From Balneolales bacterium (GTDB taxonomy: Bacteria; Bacteroidota; Rhodothermia; Balneolales; Cyclonatronaceae), in the NCBI GenBank assembly GCA_020832405.1, contig JAFIET010000030.1, positions 1-40,558 on the forward strand: DNA of 40,558 nt, given 5' to 3'. Below the pieces are notes generated by a model. That model saw only the letters and a list, made by a program, of their open reading frames with translations. It did no database searches and was not told where the DNA came from. The translations under genes were made by a program, and so were the position numbers. Positions 1 to 8,878 of the stretch are shown here, piece after piece; position 1 is the stretch's first letter; every line of letters begins with the position of its first letter.

Positions 1-270
1 CACAAGAAATTCTGCAAAAATGCGGGCTTCATCAGTAACAGCTAAAGTTGGAATTCTTTTTAAAATTTGTAATCGCCTTTTTGCCGCGATTGAATCTCCT
101 CCAGCGGCTTCAATTAATACAGGCTGCGAAATATATAGTTTATAGTTTTGCCGATACTCTTCCCACCAATCCTGAGTAAGTTGCTGTCGTGCAGCTGTCA
201 CGAGGTCTCTTGAACTTCTGCTCGTCAGGTAACTTACAAAAGAAGTTTCAATATAAATGGAATGCTTCAT
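1..270 (-). CDS. PIN-domain protein, VapC-like toxin family (partial, 3' end outside window)
   Basis: This frame starts with ATG at 268-270 on the minus strand and stays open to the left edge, giving 90 residues. It begins MKHSIYIETSFVSYLTSR, which matches the start of PIN-domain nucleases: a hydrophobic strand followed by the first acidic residue (E8) and an S-Y-L-T segment. The stretch with DWWEEYR and LYISQPVLIEAAGGD fits the second conserved acidic region of the family, which normally coordinates Mg2+ or Mn2+ for RNA cleavage. The third acidic cluster would lie beyond the edge. No antitoxin-like frame lies between its start and the terminator at 395-430, so the antitoxin would have to be downstream (outside) or absent. 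The DNA here is visibly richer in A+T than the genes that follow, which is compatible with transfer. The family call is fairly secure; toxin activity is inferred. Confidence 0.75.
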   Translation of the reverse strand, partial: MKHSIYIETSFVSYLTSRSSRDLVTAARQQLTQDWWEEYRQNYKLYISQPVLIEAAGGDSIAAKRRLQILKRIPTLAVTDEARIFAEFLV

Positions 271-394
271 CAGAACTTAGTAAGATTCCGTTCATGCCAG
301 GTGCTTTGGTTTTTTGCCTGCTTTGAAATTAGATGGACTTAGCCAACTATGCAAAAGAAAGTTGATTATATCCGGAGATACATAATCCAATAAC

Positions 395-430
395 AAAAGC
401 CCGCAGGAGACAGACTCCCGGCGGGCTTTT
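395..430 (-). terminator. Rho-independent terminator, probably bidirectional
   Basis: A perfect 10-bp stem (AAAAGCCCGC at 395-404 with GCGGGCTTTT at 421-430) flanks a 16-nt loop. It has T-rich tails on both strands. It lies about 70 bp downstream of the malate dehydrogenase stop codon and is the likely end of the nadK-mdh transcript. Confidence 0.8.
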
Positions 431-498
431 ATATTTTTGGTCGGGATGGATTCAGGCGCTGAGGCCATTAACTCCCGCTCAGCAGACTAAGGATGAAT

Positions 499-1458
499 TT
501 AGTCTTCCTTCAGAATGCGCTTGAGGTCTTCGAGACCGCTGCGTACGGCTGCAACTGAATCGTCGAACAGCTTCTGCTCATCGGCATCGAGATCGATTTT
601 AACGATTTCTCTGATGCCTTCACGGTTCAGCTTCACAGGCACGCCGATGTAGATATCTTCGTGACCGAATTCGCCGGTGAGCCATGCAGAGCACGGGAAG
701 ATGCGGTTTTCATCGAGGGCGATCGCTTCTGCCATTTGGGCAGCTGCTGCACCGGGGGCATACCAGGCTGAGGTGCCCATAAGGCCAACGAGTTCGCCGC
801 CGCCTACTTTGGCGCGCTCGATGATGGCGTTGAGCTTCTCATCGCTGATCAGCTGACGCACAGGGATACCGGAAACGGTAGTGTAGCGCGGCAGGGGCAC
901 CATGGTATCGCCGTGACCGCCCAGAATCTGGCACTGAATGTCTTTCGGGGAAACTTCGAGCTCTTCGGCGAGGAAGGCACTGTAGCGGGCGGTATCAAGA
1001 ATACCGGCCATACCCATAACCTTGCTTGAGGGCAGCCCTGAAGCTTTCCATGCTACGTAGGTCATGATATCAAGCGGGTTGGAAACCACAATGATGATGG
1101 TGTTTGGCGAGTAGGCTACAAGCTGCTCGGTTACGCTTTTCACGATATTGGCATTGATGCTCAGCAAATCGTCGCGGCTCATACCGGGACGGCGCGGCAC
1201 GCCGGCAGTGATGATACAAATGTCAGAATCTTTGGTGTCCTCATAGTTGCTGCTGCCGAAAAGATGGGTGCTGAACCCGTGAATCGGGGCAGTCTGCCAC
1301 TGATCAAGGGCACGGCCTTTGGCCGGGTAAAAGGTTTTCTCGCCGTCTTTTCTTTCAAGGTCGATTGCTACAACCTGCTTGGCAAAGTTACGCTGGGCAA
1401 TGGTGAGGGCTGCTGTTGAGCCTACGTTTCCGCCGGCTCCGACTACTGTGATTTTCAT
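499..1458 (-). CDS. mdh: Malate dehydrogenase (NAD-dependent)
   Basis: This 319-residue protein should catalyse reversible oxidation of malate to oxaloacetate in the TCA cycle in the cytoplasm. The Rossmann motif GAGGNVGST is at residues 7-15, and D33 at the end of the second strand predicts NAD rather than NADP use. The substrate loop reads PRRPGMSRDDLL, with the arginine typical of malate rather than lactate enzymes. VSNPLDIMTY is the following conserved block. The catalytic histidine is H182 in GGHGDTMVPLP. Length is normal for the LDH-like MDH family. The start ATG at 1456-1458 fits the family N-terminus exactly. It lies 71 bp after the NAD kinase stop codon on the same strand, so the two genes may be co-transcribed, linking NAD(P) supply and a central dehydrogenase. 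The terminator at 395-430 follows it. Confidence 0.96.
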   Translation of the reverse strand: MKITVVGAGGNVGSTAALTIAQRNFAKQVVAIDLERKDGEKTFYPAKGRALDQWQTAPIHGFSTHLFGSSNYEDTKDSDICIITAGVPRRPGMSRDDLLSINANIVKSVTEQLVAYSPNTIIIVVSNPLDIMTYVAWKASGLPSSKVMGMAGILDTARYSAFLAEELEVSPKDIQCQILGGHGDTMVPLPRYTTVSGIPVRQLISDEKLNAIIERAKVGGGELVGLMGTSAWYAPGAAAAQMAEAIALDENRIFPCSAWLTGEFGHEDIYIGVPVKLNREGIREIVKIDLDADEQKLFDDSVAAVRSGLEDLKRILKED

Positions 1459-1529
1459 AATATTAACTAAGGTTTAAGGTAAATACTTTGGTTGAAGGGT
1501 TGTATTGACATATTGGCCGCCTGCCGGGC

Positions 1530-2405
1530 TCACTCGCGAAGGTCCATACCCCACATGAGTTTTTCCCGAAGGGTTTCGAAATAGCTGCGGCCGGGAAGTT
1601 TAACGAGCTGAATATCAAAATCGCTTCGCTCTATTTGAATATCCAGCGGTTTATTTTCATTAAGGTTAGAAATTTTACCGTCATTCGAAAATAAAATCTG
1701 CTGATCTGCGGGCACAGCCGTGATGCGTACGCTGCGGTTGGCAGGCAGCACCAGCGAGCGGGTTGTGAGCGCGTGCGGACAAACCGGCGTGATCACCATT
1801 ACCGGAACTTCCGGCAGGAGGATGGGTCCGCCGGCCGACAGGTTGTAGGCCGTTGATCCGGTAGGGGTGGCCACAATAAGGCCGTCTGCCCAGTATTTGT
1901 TTACTTTCTCGCCGTCGAAGTACACTTCGAGCGTAATCATCGAAACGGCCGACTGCCGCGTGAACAAAAACTCGTTCAGGGCAAAAACAGGTTCGCAATC
2001 GTCATCCCCGTTTGTAGCTTTCAGGGTGAAGCGTTTCTCGGTTTGCCAGTTACCGGTGATGAGCTGCCGGATAGCCGCTTCCGCTTCCGGAAGCTGTGTA
2101 TCGGCAAGGAAGCCGAGCTTTCCGACATTGATGCCGAGAATGGGTTTACCGAGCGGACCGGTGAGGCGTGCCGTGTGCAGAATGGTACCGTCGCCGCCTA
2201 CCGAAATCACCACATCGCAGGCTGCGATGGCCTGCTGTTCGGTTTCAAAAGCCTGTACCTGATCAGATGGCGGGGCATCGAGCAGCGTGATGATGCCTTG
2301 CTGCGCAAACACCTGCTGACCCTCGCGAACCAGAATATCCCGAATCTGACGCGTCGCGGTGAGGCGCTCAGGCAGGTTCGAGTTCACGATCAGGCAGATG
2401 TTCAT
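1530..2405 (-). CDS. nadK: NAD kinase
   Basis: NAD kinase phosphorylates NAD to NADP with ATP or polyphosphate and is the only route to NADP in most bacteria. The 291-residue frame shows the diagnostic GGDGT motif in VISVGGDGTILHTAR, with D72 as the catalytic aspartate. It also has GINVGKLGFLAD, the NAD-binding block DGLIVATPTGSTAYNLSAGG, and PVCPHALTTRSLVLP near the C-terminus. Length and motif order are those of ordinary bacterial NadK. The ATG start at 2403-2405 immediately precedes MNICLIVNSN, a plausible first strand. It is the first gene of a probable two-gene unit with malate dehydrogenase. The upstream 439-bp gap separates it from a divergent polysaccharide export gene. Confidence 0.95.
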   Translation of the reverse strand: MNICLIVNSNLPERLTATRQIRDILVREGQQVFAQQGIITLLDAPPSDQVQAFETEQQAIAACDVVISVGGDGTILHTARLTGPLGKPILGINVGKLGFLADTQLPEAEAAIRQLITGNWQTEKRFTLKATNGDDDCEPVFALNEFLFTRQSAVSMITLEVYFDGEKVNKYWADGLIVATPTGSTAYNLSAGGPILLPEVPVMVITPVCPHALTTRSLVLPANRSVRITAVPADQQILFSNDGKISNLNENKPLDIQIERSDFDIQLVKLPGRSYFETLREKLMWGMDLRE

Positions 2406-2844
2406 TTCAAAGCTTTATATTGTAATATGAATTGTGGGAATATACGGAAAAATAAGAGCCTGCGAAAACAAATGGGGCACGAAGGTATTTAAAGAATGCA
2501 GCTGCGCTTGAGCTTTAACACAGCTATATGCTGCAACTTCATACCTCAATTGGGGATAATCGTGCAGACTGCATAAACAGGGTGCTAAAGCCTGAAACCG
2601 GGGCTCGCGGAAACCGGTTAACTTATTTACTGATAATTATCCGGATTCCGCCGGCAGCACAGCTGGGCCAACTTAAGTTTTTATGAAAAATTGAGTTTGG
2701 GTATATTTGTAAGCTTAATCTGTTTCCGTAACAATCCCTAAAATGCCATTTAGGCCGGAACTGTTAGATGCCTGTGGAAGTGAAACGAACCTGATGTTAT
2801 TCTGCTCCTGCTGATCTTCTGTAACCACAACACCTTTTATTTTA
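2406..2844. other. Divergent intergenic region (nadK / polysaccharide export gene)
   Basis: No convincing gene is seen in this 439-bp gap. Just upstream of the nadK start is a small palindrome, ATATT-GT-AATAT, at 2417-2428, which could be part of a promoter or operator. On the plus strand, TATATTTG at 2702-2709 matches the TAnnTTTG form of the Bacteroidota -7 element, but a clear -33 TTG partner at the expected distance was not found. No tRNA-like or riboswitch-like structure was recognised. Confidence 0.5.
2702..2709 (+). promoter_or_regulatory. Possible Bacteroidota-type -7 promoter element
   Basis: TATATTTG fits the consensus TAnnTTTG and lies about 135 bp upstream of the polysaccharide export gene start. 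The matching upstream element is not clear, so this is only a candidate. Confidence 0.25.
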
Positions 2845-4701
2845 ATGACTACGTTCTATTCTGCCGCTCTTCATACCCGGTTTATTTCCTTTTTTGCCGT
2901 ACTTCTTTTTATGCTGCCCCTCGCCGAACCCATGCAGGCCCGGCAAAATCAGGATCTGATGCAGCGGCGGGCTCAGCAGGTTAACCCGGTTCAGACACCC
3001 TCTTTCGATATGAGCGGCGTAGCCGGCAGCTTTTATTTTCTGGATCAGTTCGGCATTAACCTGGGTATGAGCCGGATGTCGGGCGACGCCATCGACCCGG
3101 CAACCTACCGCGTGGGTCCCGGCGATCTGGTCACCATTGTGCTTACAGGCAACCAAAGCGGCACCTTTCGTGGTTTGCACGTGAACCCTCAGGGAATGGT
3201 AACCCTGCCGAATGTTGGTTCGGTGCTGGTGAATAATATGCTCATAGAAGAAGCACAGGCCGCTGTTAACGAGCTCGTGCGGCGCTCCTTCCGGGATACG
3301 CAGGCTACCTTCACGATTGAGCGCCCCCGGCAGATCACCGTTCACATTGCCGGTGACGTTCCCAATCCCGGCTCTTACTTTATGCCGGCACACACGCGGC
3401 TCGATCAGGCTGTGCTGCCCGCCTTTTTTGAGCGGGAGCAGGATGGTGAGGAAGGATCAGCATCAGCTTCACCGGCTGCCCCTTCCTCATCACGGATCAG
3501 CACCAGGCCTCAGCCCGATGCAAGCCGGGTGAATGTGCGCAACCCGGCCGAGCTGCCGAACCTCAGCCGCGATTTCATCCTGAACGGGCGGTTTGCCTTC
3601 CGAAACATTGAAATCCGCCGGGCCGGCGGCGATACCGTGCATGGCGATCTGGTTTCCTACACCGTAGGCGGCCTGCTCACCGGCAACCCCGAGCTCAAGC
3701 ACGGTGATGTCGTTCTGGTTCGTAAAAAGCAGGAGTTTGCCCCGCAGGTTTCCGTTTCAGGATCGGTTGTGAGTCCGTTTACAGCTGAATTCCGCACTGA
3801 CGACACCATCGAAAGCCTCATCGCCATTGCCGGCGGCTTCACCTTCGATGCCGATACCGAAGCCGTTCAGGTGCACCGCTTCACCATGAACGGCATGCAG
3901 CGGATAGAAGTCCGCGACCCCGCTGGTTTCCCGCTGCTGCCCAACGACCGTATCGTAGTGGGTTTCGATGCGGACCGCCGTTCTAATTTCTCGGCCCGTG
4001 TTGAGGGGGAGGCCAATCTGCCCGGCGTGTTCCCGATTGAGCGTGGGGTAACGACCGCTGCCGATCTGCTTGAACTTGCCGGCGGACTCAGCCCCAAAGC
4101 CAATGCCGGCGCGGCCCGCCTCACCCGAAACAGAGCCTCATGGGAGCGCCTGCCCGACGAACTCAATCCTTTCGCGTACAATGCTGACCGCATCCGCAGG
4201 GCTTCTGATCAGCTCGTCGAAGGCTTCGAGTACCTTGAGTTCGAAGACCGCCTGGGGCAGAATTTTGTATTTATTGACCTCTCCGACCCGGAGCAGCTTG
4301 CGACCGTAAAGATTTACGAAAACGATGTGCTGCACATCCCGCGTGATCAGCAGAGTGTTTTCGTGTTCGGTCAGGTAATGAATTCCGGCTTTTACACCTT
4401 CACTGAGGGCATAAGCGTGCAGGAGTACATCCGCCGGGCGGGCGGCTTGGCACTGGCTTCCGATCCCGACAGGGTGTTTGTAATCAAAGCCGGCAGCAAC
4501 GCATGGATGCGGCCTTCAGAAACCACGCTTCAGTCGGGCGACCTCATCTTTGTGGACCGTCAGCCGTTCGAATCGCTCGATATGGTTCGCGATCAGGAAT
4601 TCCGCCGCCGTGAGCTCCGGAACCGGAATATTCAGCTGGTATTTAGCGGGCTCGCTACTGTTGCGAGCATCATTACGGCCTATGTTGCCGTAACCCGTTA
4701 A
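2845..4701 (+). CDS. Polysaccharide export protein, Wza-like with several SLBB domains
   Basis: The 618-residue product looks like an outer-membrane polysaccharide export protein. A signal peptide covers roughly residues 1-33. The Poly_export domain follows at about 90-185, with the recognisable entry YRVGPGDLVTIVLTGNQ and VHIAGDVPNPGSYF. At least three SLBB-type repeats follow, each ending in an AGG motif: VSVSGSVVSPF...IAGGF (about 305-345), ARVEGEANLPGVF...LAGGL (about 378-415) and VFVFGQVMNSGFYTF...RAGGLA (about 505-545). A serine/proline-rich linker (about 203-230) sits inside. The last 25 residues form a hydrophobic segment that may be a membrane-spanning helix, as in Wza-family channels. 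No glycosyltransferase, Wzc-like kinase or flippase gene lies next to it, so its polysaccharide is unknown. It is separated by 142 bp from the downstream barrel gene. Confidence 0.9.
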   Translation: MTTFYSAALHTRFISFFAVLLFMLPLAEPMQARQNQDLMQRRAQQVNPVQTPSFDMSGVAGSFYFLDQFGINLGMSRMSGDAIDPATYRVGPGDLVTIVLTGNQSGTFRGLHVNPQGMVTLPNVGSVLVNNMLIEEAQAAVNELVRRSFRDTQATFTIERPRQITVHIAGDVPNPGSYFMPAHTRLDQAVLPAFFEREQDGEEGSASASPAAPSSSRISTRPQPDASRVNVRNPAELPNLSRDFILNGRFAFRNIEIRRAGGDTVHGDLVSYTVGGLLTGNPELKHGDVVLVRKKQEFAPQVSVSGSVVSPFTAEFRTDDTIESLIAIAGGFTFDADTEAVQVHRFTMNGMQRIEVRDPAGFPLLPNDRIVVGFDADRRSNFSARVEGEANLPGVFPIERGVTTAADLLELAGGLSPKANAGAARLTRNRASWERLPDELNPFAYNADRIRRASDQLVEGFEYLEFEDRLGQNFVFIDLSDPEQLATVKIYENDVLHIPRDQQSVFVFGQVMNSGFYTFTEGISVQEYIRRAGGLALASDPDRVFVIKAGSNAWMRPSETTLQSGDLIFVDRQPFESLDMVRDQEFRRRELRNRNIQLVFSGLATVASIITAYVAVTR

Positions 4702-4843
4702 AAATCACAAAAGGGCTTCATACTTTTCACAGCACCCGGGCTGTTATAAGTCCGGTTGCTGTATTTGTGCAAACCTTTGTGTACCTTTCCTAAGGTATGT
4801 GATTCGAAAACAGCTTAGCTATCATCCATTAAAATAAACTGTT

Positions 4844-5404
4844 ATGAAAAAAATAGTTACGATTCTGCTTCTCCTTGGTGCATTCGGCTACTCTCAGGCG
4901 CAGGCACAGTACATTCTTGGCGCTTCCTACGAAGTGCGCAGCGACGAGCCCACAACCGGCTTTGGCCTGCACTTTCAGAACAACTTTTCTGTCATTCCGA
5001 TGCTGCTTGATGTCGGCATTCGCTTTCAAACAAGCTTCTACAATGAGAAATACAGCTTTAGTACCGAAAGTATTTCCTTTGAAAGAGAAGACACTTCCTA
5101 CGATTTTGGCCTCGGCCTGATTGCAACGGTTGGTGTCGGACTCATCGCGCCGTATGCCGGCGTAGGGCTTGGCTATGAAGTTTTCGACCGCACAAGTACC
5201 TTGTTAGGTGCACCCGGTGTCGGGATAGAAGATCCCGACGGTGATGATTCCGGCCTGTATTACTACGGTGCGATTGGCGCCGGTATCTCGGCCATCCCCT
5301 TTGTGCGGCCTTTTGTGGAGTACCGCTACCGTGGCATTTCCGGCAGCGATTTCATGCCAAGCAACTACGGCACCTGGGCTTTCGGCTTGCAGCTGCGCTT
5401 CTGA
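4844..5404 (+). CDS. Small outer-membrane beta-barrel protein
   Basis: This 186-residue protein starts MKKIVTILLLLGAFGYSQAQAQ, a clean signal peptide with a probable cleavage after AQA. The mature part consists of alternating hydrophobic and polar residues rich in G, Y, F and V, in segments such as TTGFGLHFQNNF, DFGLGLIATVGVGLIAPYAGVGLGYEVF and GAIGAGISAIPFVRPFVEYRYRG. It ends in WAFGLQLRF, with the terminal aromatic typical of barrel insertion signals. It resembles the eight-stranded OmpA/OmpW-like 'outer membrane beta-barrel' families, but no specific function can be assigned. It lies downstream of the polysaccharide export gene and is followed by a strong terminator at 5449-5484. Confidence 0.8.
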   Translation: MKKIVTILLLLGAFGYSQAQAQYILGASYEVRSDEPTTGFGLHFQNNFSVIPMLLDVGIRFQTSFYNEKYSFSTESISFEREDTSYDFGLGLIATVGVGLIAPYAGVGLGYEVFDRTSTLLGAPGVGIEDPDGDDSGLYYYGAIGAGISAIPFVRPFVEYRYRGISGSDFMPSNYGTWAFGLQLRF

Positions 5405-5448
5405 CCGCTGTTTCCGGCTGAAGGAACCTTAGCAGCCGATTTTTTTGG

Positions 5449-5484
5449 AGCCGCGCTTCCGTGTTTTTGGGGCGCGGCTTTTTT
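5449..5484 (+). terminator. Rho-independent terminator after the barrel gene
   Basis: AGCCGCGC at 5449-5456 pairs with GCGCGGCT at 5472-5479, and the stem is followed by a run of T up to 5484. It separates the barrel gene from priA. Confidence 0.85.
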
Positions 5485-5544
5485 ATGTTTAGGGTGATGG
5501 CTTTCTGCCCCGAAATGCCTCCCCCGGCCAATTAAACTTACCGC

Positions 5545-8022
5545 ATGTCATCTCCTGAAATACAACCCCAAACCGGCTCCTCAGCAGAGCGCTACGCCGA
5601 CATCGCCCTGCCGATAGCGGTGCGGGAAGTGTTTACCTACGCGCTGCCGCCTGCTTTTGCCGCTTCGGTACAGCCGGGGATGCGGGTGTGGGTGCCGCTC
5701 AGAGGGCGGATGAACATCGGCATGGTGGTGAAGGTGCACGGCGAAAAACCCGCATTCAAGACCCGGCCCGTAGCGCGCGTGCTCGATACCGAACCGGTGC
5801 TCGATGCCGGGCTGCTTTCCCTCACGGAATGGATGCAGCGTTTTTATGTGTGCGGCTGGGGTGAAGTGATTCAGGCGGCGCTGCCCTCCGGGCTCAACTT
5901 TTCGGCACAGACTTTTGTGCGGGCCGTGCCACCTCAGGAAAAAGCCGTGATCCCCTTAACGCGGCAGGAGCAGCGGATTTATGATGAAATCCGCGAGGTA
6001 AAGCGCCTGAGCTGGCGTGAAGCGCGGCAGCGGTGGTCGAATGAGGAGCGTGCCCTCGATTCGGTGAAAAAGAAAGGACTGCTGCAGCTGTGGGATGAGC
6101 CCTCGCTCGATCTGCAGCCGCGCATGGAAAACTGCTGGATATGGGCCAACCCGCAGCGGGAGGAGATTACGCACCGGGCGGCAACGGGCCGGCTCAACAA
6201 ATGGGAAGAAGCCTGGCTGCAGCTGCTCGAGGCCGATCCGCTTCCGGCAACGACCGCCGCCCTCACGGCCGCCATGCCCGAGGTGCTTACTGCCTACACC
6301 CTCAGCCGACTGCAAAAAGAAGGCGTGCTGGGCCGGGAGATGCGGGAAGTGCGGCTGCCCGAGCCGGCGTTCGCCTACCGCCCGGAGCAGATTTCCGCCC
6401 TCAATGAAGAGCAGCAGCAAATGACCCAAACCCTGCTTGAACCGCTGGAAGCAGGGCAGTATGCCAAGTTTCTGCTGTTTGGCGTAACCGGCAGCGGGAA
6501 AACGGAGGTGTACATACACCTGATAAAGCGCGCGCTCGAGCTGGGTCGCGGCGCCCTGGTGCTGGTTCCCGAGATTGCCCTTACACCGCAGACGGTCCGC
6601 CGCTTTTATCTTATTTTTGGGCCGAAAATCGCCATCCTGCACAGCCGGCTCAGCGACCGCGAGCGCTACGAAGCCTGGCAGGCGCTGCGGCGCGGGGAGA
6701 AGAACATCGTGATCGGCGCCCGCTCTGCGGTTTTTGCACCGATTGAAAAGCTGGGCGTCATCATCATGGATGAGGAGCACGATACTTCCTACTATCAAAG
6801 CGACCCTGCGCCCCGCTACCATGCCCGCGAAGTGGCCGCTATGCGTGCCTACCGGGCCGGTGCCGTGCTGGTGCTGGGCTCGGCTACGCCAAGCCTGGTG
6901 AGCCTGGTGGAAAGCGGCAGGGGCAGGAGCCGCATGCTGAAACTCTCAGCCCGCCATGCCGGTGCGGTGCTGCCCGAAGTGAAGGTGCTCAACCTCACCG
7001 AGTACCGCTTCGCCATGAAAGGTCCGCTGGCCGTGCCCCTGTACAATGCCATCCATGAAGCGGTTGGCCGGGGCGAGCAGGTTATTCTGCTGTACAACCG
7101 CCGCGGCTTTGCCAGCTTCATGCAGTGCGAAGCCTGCGGGGAAGTGCCGCAGTGTCCGCACTGTTCGGTGAGCCTCACCTACCACAAGGCACAGCAGCAT
7201 TTACGTTGTCACTACTGCGGTTTCGCAGCCTCTGTGCCGGGCAGCTGCCGCTCCTGCAGCGAACCGGGCGGGCTGAAAATGCAGGGCAGCGGCACGCAGC
7301 AGGTGGAGGAAGAGCTGGGGAAACTCTTCCCGAAGTTTCGGGTGATGCGCATGGATCAGGACACCACAAGCCGGAAGAACGCACACGATCAGCTGCTTAC
7401 AGCTTTTGGCCGGGGCGAAGCAGACATCCTCATCGGCACGCAGCTCGTAGCCAAAGGGCTGGATTTCCCGAATGTGACCGTGGTGGGTGTGGTGAACGCC
7501 GATACCGAACTCGCCTTCCCTTCCTACCGAAGCAACGAGCGTATGTATCAGCTGCTGAGTCAGGTCGCGGGCCGCAGCGGCCGGGCAGGGAAAAAAGGCA
7601 TCGTGTACTTGCAGACCAAGCAGCCGGATCATGTTTCTATCCGCCATGCTAAGAATCATGATTATGAAGGCTTTGCGCGCGCCGAGCTGGCCGGCCGCAA
7701 ACCGCTGCACTATCCGCCCTATGCGCGGCTGCTGCAGGTCAGTTTTAAGGGGAAGGATGCAACCTACACCCGCCGCACCGCCGAGCATTTTACCGCTGTA
7801 ATGCAGGGCGCAAAGACCGGTTGGCCCGTGCTCGGCCCTGCCCCTGACGCCATCGAGCGCATGAACGATGAATTCCGCTGGCTCACGCTCATGAAGCTTC
7901 CGCCGGGCATCGGCACGGCGCAGCTGGAGAAAGTGTGCGGCTATTTTTGGGAGTGGTTTGAAAAAAACAGGCCCGAAGGTTCGAGCACGGTACGCATCAC
8001 ACTAAGTCATGAGATGCTCTGA
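5545..8022 (+). CDS. priA: Primosomal protein N' (replication restart helicase PriA)
   Basis: PriA recognises stalled or repaired replication forks and reloads the replisome; it is a 3'-5' superfamily-2 DNA helicase. The 825-residue frame shows the N-terminal fork-binding region (about 17-115; ADIALPIAVREVFTYALP...). The helicase core has Walker A GVTGSGKT at 313-320 and the DEEH box at 409-412. The zinc-binding region runs from C528 to about C570 with the pattern CEAC...CPHC...CHYC...CRSC, a hallmark of PriA. Later motifs include GTQLVAKGLDFPNV and QVAGRSGRAGKKG. It is about 90 residues longer than the E. coli protein, mainly in the linker between the DNA-binding region and the helicase core (about 120-285). 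The start at 5545 matches the usual PriA N-terminus; no strong ribosome-binding site precedes it. Confidence 0.96.
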   Translation: MSSPEIQPQTGSSAERYADIALPIAVREVFTYALPPAFAASVQPGMRVWVPLRGRMNIGMVVKVHGEKPAFKTRPVARVLDTEPVLDAGLLSLTEWMQRFYVCGWGEVIQAALPSGLNFSAQTFVRAVPPQEKAVIPLTRQEQRIYDEIREVKRLSWREARQRWSNEERALDSVKKKGLLQLWDEPSLDLQPRMENCWIWANPQREEITHRAATGRLNKWEEAWLQLLEADPLPATTAALTAAMPEVLTAYTLSRLQKEGVLGREMREVRLPEPAFAYRPEQISALNEEQQQMTQTLLEPLEAGQYAKFLLFGVTGSGKTEVYIHLIKRALELGRGALVLVPEIALTPQTVRRFYLIFGPKIAILHSRLSDRERYEAWQALRRGEKNIVIGARSAVFAPIEKLGVIIMDEEHDTSYYQSDPAPRYHAREVAAMRAYRAGAVLVLGSATPSLVSLVESGRGRSRMLKLSARHAGAVLPEVKVLNLTEYRFAMKGPLAVPLYNAIHEAVGRGEQVILLYNRRGFASFMQCEACGEVPQCPHCSVSLTYHKAQQHLRCHYCGFAASVPGSCRSCSEPGGLKMQGSGTQQVEEELGKLFPKFRVMRMDQDTTSRKNAHDQLLTAFGRGEADILIGTQLVAKGLDFPNVTVVGVVNADTELAFPSYRSNERMYQLLSQVAGRSGRAGKKGIVYLQTKQPDHVSIRHAKNHDYEGFARAELAGRKPLHYPPYARLLQVSFKGKDATYTRRTAEHFTAVMQGAKTGWPVLGPAPDAIERMNDEFRWLTLMKLPPGIGTAQLEKVCGYFWEWFEKNRPEGSSTVRITLSHEML

Positions 8023-8026
8023 GACC

Positions 8027-8053
8027 GCAGCCCCCGCCCCCGCATCGGGCTGC
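8027..8053 (+). terminator. Weak hairpin after priA, possible terminator
   Basis: GCAGCCC at 8027-8033 can pair with GGGCTGC at 8047-8053 around a C-rich loop. No T-run follows, so it may act as a pause or RNA-processing hairpin rather than a full terminator. Confidence 0.35.
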
Positions 8054-8134
8054 TATTCCCGCTTTGAAAGATGCCCGTAAGCCTTATATTTAGGCCAAAT
8101 TATTAACACCCGGAACCCGATTCTTCAAAAGTAA

Positions 8135-8872
8135 ATGTACAAGAGCAGTATTTCCGTATCCCTTGTTTTTGTGCTGTTTATCAGCAGCATGTTTTTTTTC
8201 GGATGCCGCAATGCCGAAGTTGACCGCCTCACACAACAGGTGAGTCAGCTGGGGCGGCAGAATGCCGAGATGCGCCGCAGCTATGAGCGGCAGCTGGCCG
8301 AAATGCAGGCCGAAGTGGATCAGGCACGCAGTGATGTGGCGGTGCTCGACGAGCTTGGTGATTTTCTGCATGGCGTCCGGGCCCGGCTGCACACCAATCA
8401 GGGCGTGATTGAGGTGGAGTTTTATCCGCATGCTGCGCCCATACACGTGCTCAATTTTGTAGCCCGCGCCGAAAGCGGATTTTATAATGGCACACGCTTC
8501 CATCGCATCATCCCCGGCTTTATGATTCAGGGCGGGGACCCGAACAGCCGTGATGGCGATTTGCTGCAGATGGGTTTGGGCGGGCCTGTAAACGCCATCC
8601 CTCATGAATTCAATGAAATCAGCCACACACGCGGGGTGCTTTCAATGGCCCGTGTAAGCGATAAGAGTATGGGTGCAGGCTCGCAGTTTTTTATCATGCA
8701 CGCCGATACGCCTCGCCTCGACCGTGAATACACCGTGTTTGGCAAGGTCGTTACCGGTATGGAGGTTGTTGATGCCATCGCAGCGCAGCCGACACACCGC
8801 GACGACCCGCGCCTTTCCAATCATCCCCTTGAGCCGATGATTATTGAGCGCATTGAAGTTTTCCGGCAATAA
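8135..8872 (+). CDS. Lipoprotein peptidyl-prolyl cis-trans isomerase, cyclophilin type
   Basis: The product (245 residues) should isomerise X-Pro bonds in the cell envelope. A lipoprotein signal peptide ends in MFFFGC with the lipidated cysteine at C24. A short alpha-helical, heptad-like segment follows (about 28-75, DRLTQQVSQLGRQNAEMRRS...), probably a coiled-coil spacer that lifts the catalytic domain from the membrane. The cyclophilin domain covers about 83-243, with FHRIIPGFMIQGGDPN holding the catalytic arginine and phenylalanine, GAGSQFFIM, and YTVFGKVVTGMEVVDAI. The scpB start is 6 bp beyond its stop codon, so the two are almost certainly co-transcribed. The combination of coiled coil plus cyclophilin on a lipid anchor is plausible but its clients are unknown. 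Confidence 0.92.
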   Translation: MYKSSISVSLVFVLFISSMFFFGCRNAEVDRLTQQVSQLGRQNAEMRRSYERQLAEMQAEVDQARSDVAVLDELGDFLHGVRARLHTNQGVIEVEFYPHAAPIHVLNFVARAESGFYNGTRFHRIIPGFMIQGGDPNSRDGDLLQMGLGGPVNAIPHEFNEISHTRGVLSMARVSDKSMGAGSQFFIMHADTPRLDREYTVFGKVVTGMEVVDAIAAQPTHRDDPRLSNHPLEPMIIERIEVFRQ

Positions 8873-8878
8873 ACGCCT

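Noticed and set aside
5956-6822. 288-codon minus-strand frame within priA
   Set aside because: It lies antisense to the PriA helicase core, shows no motif or signal peptide, and has composition typical of an antisense shadow.
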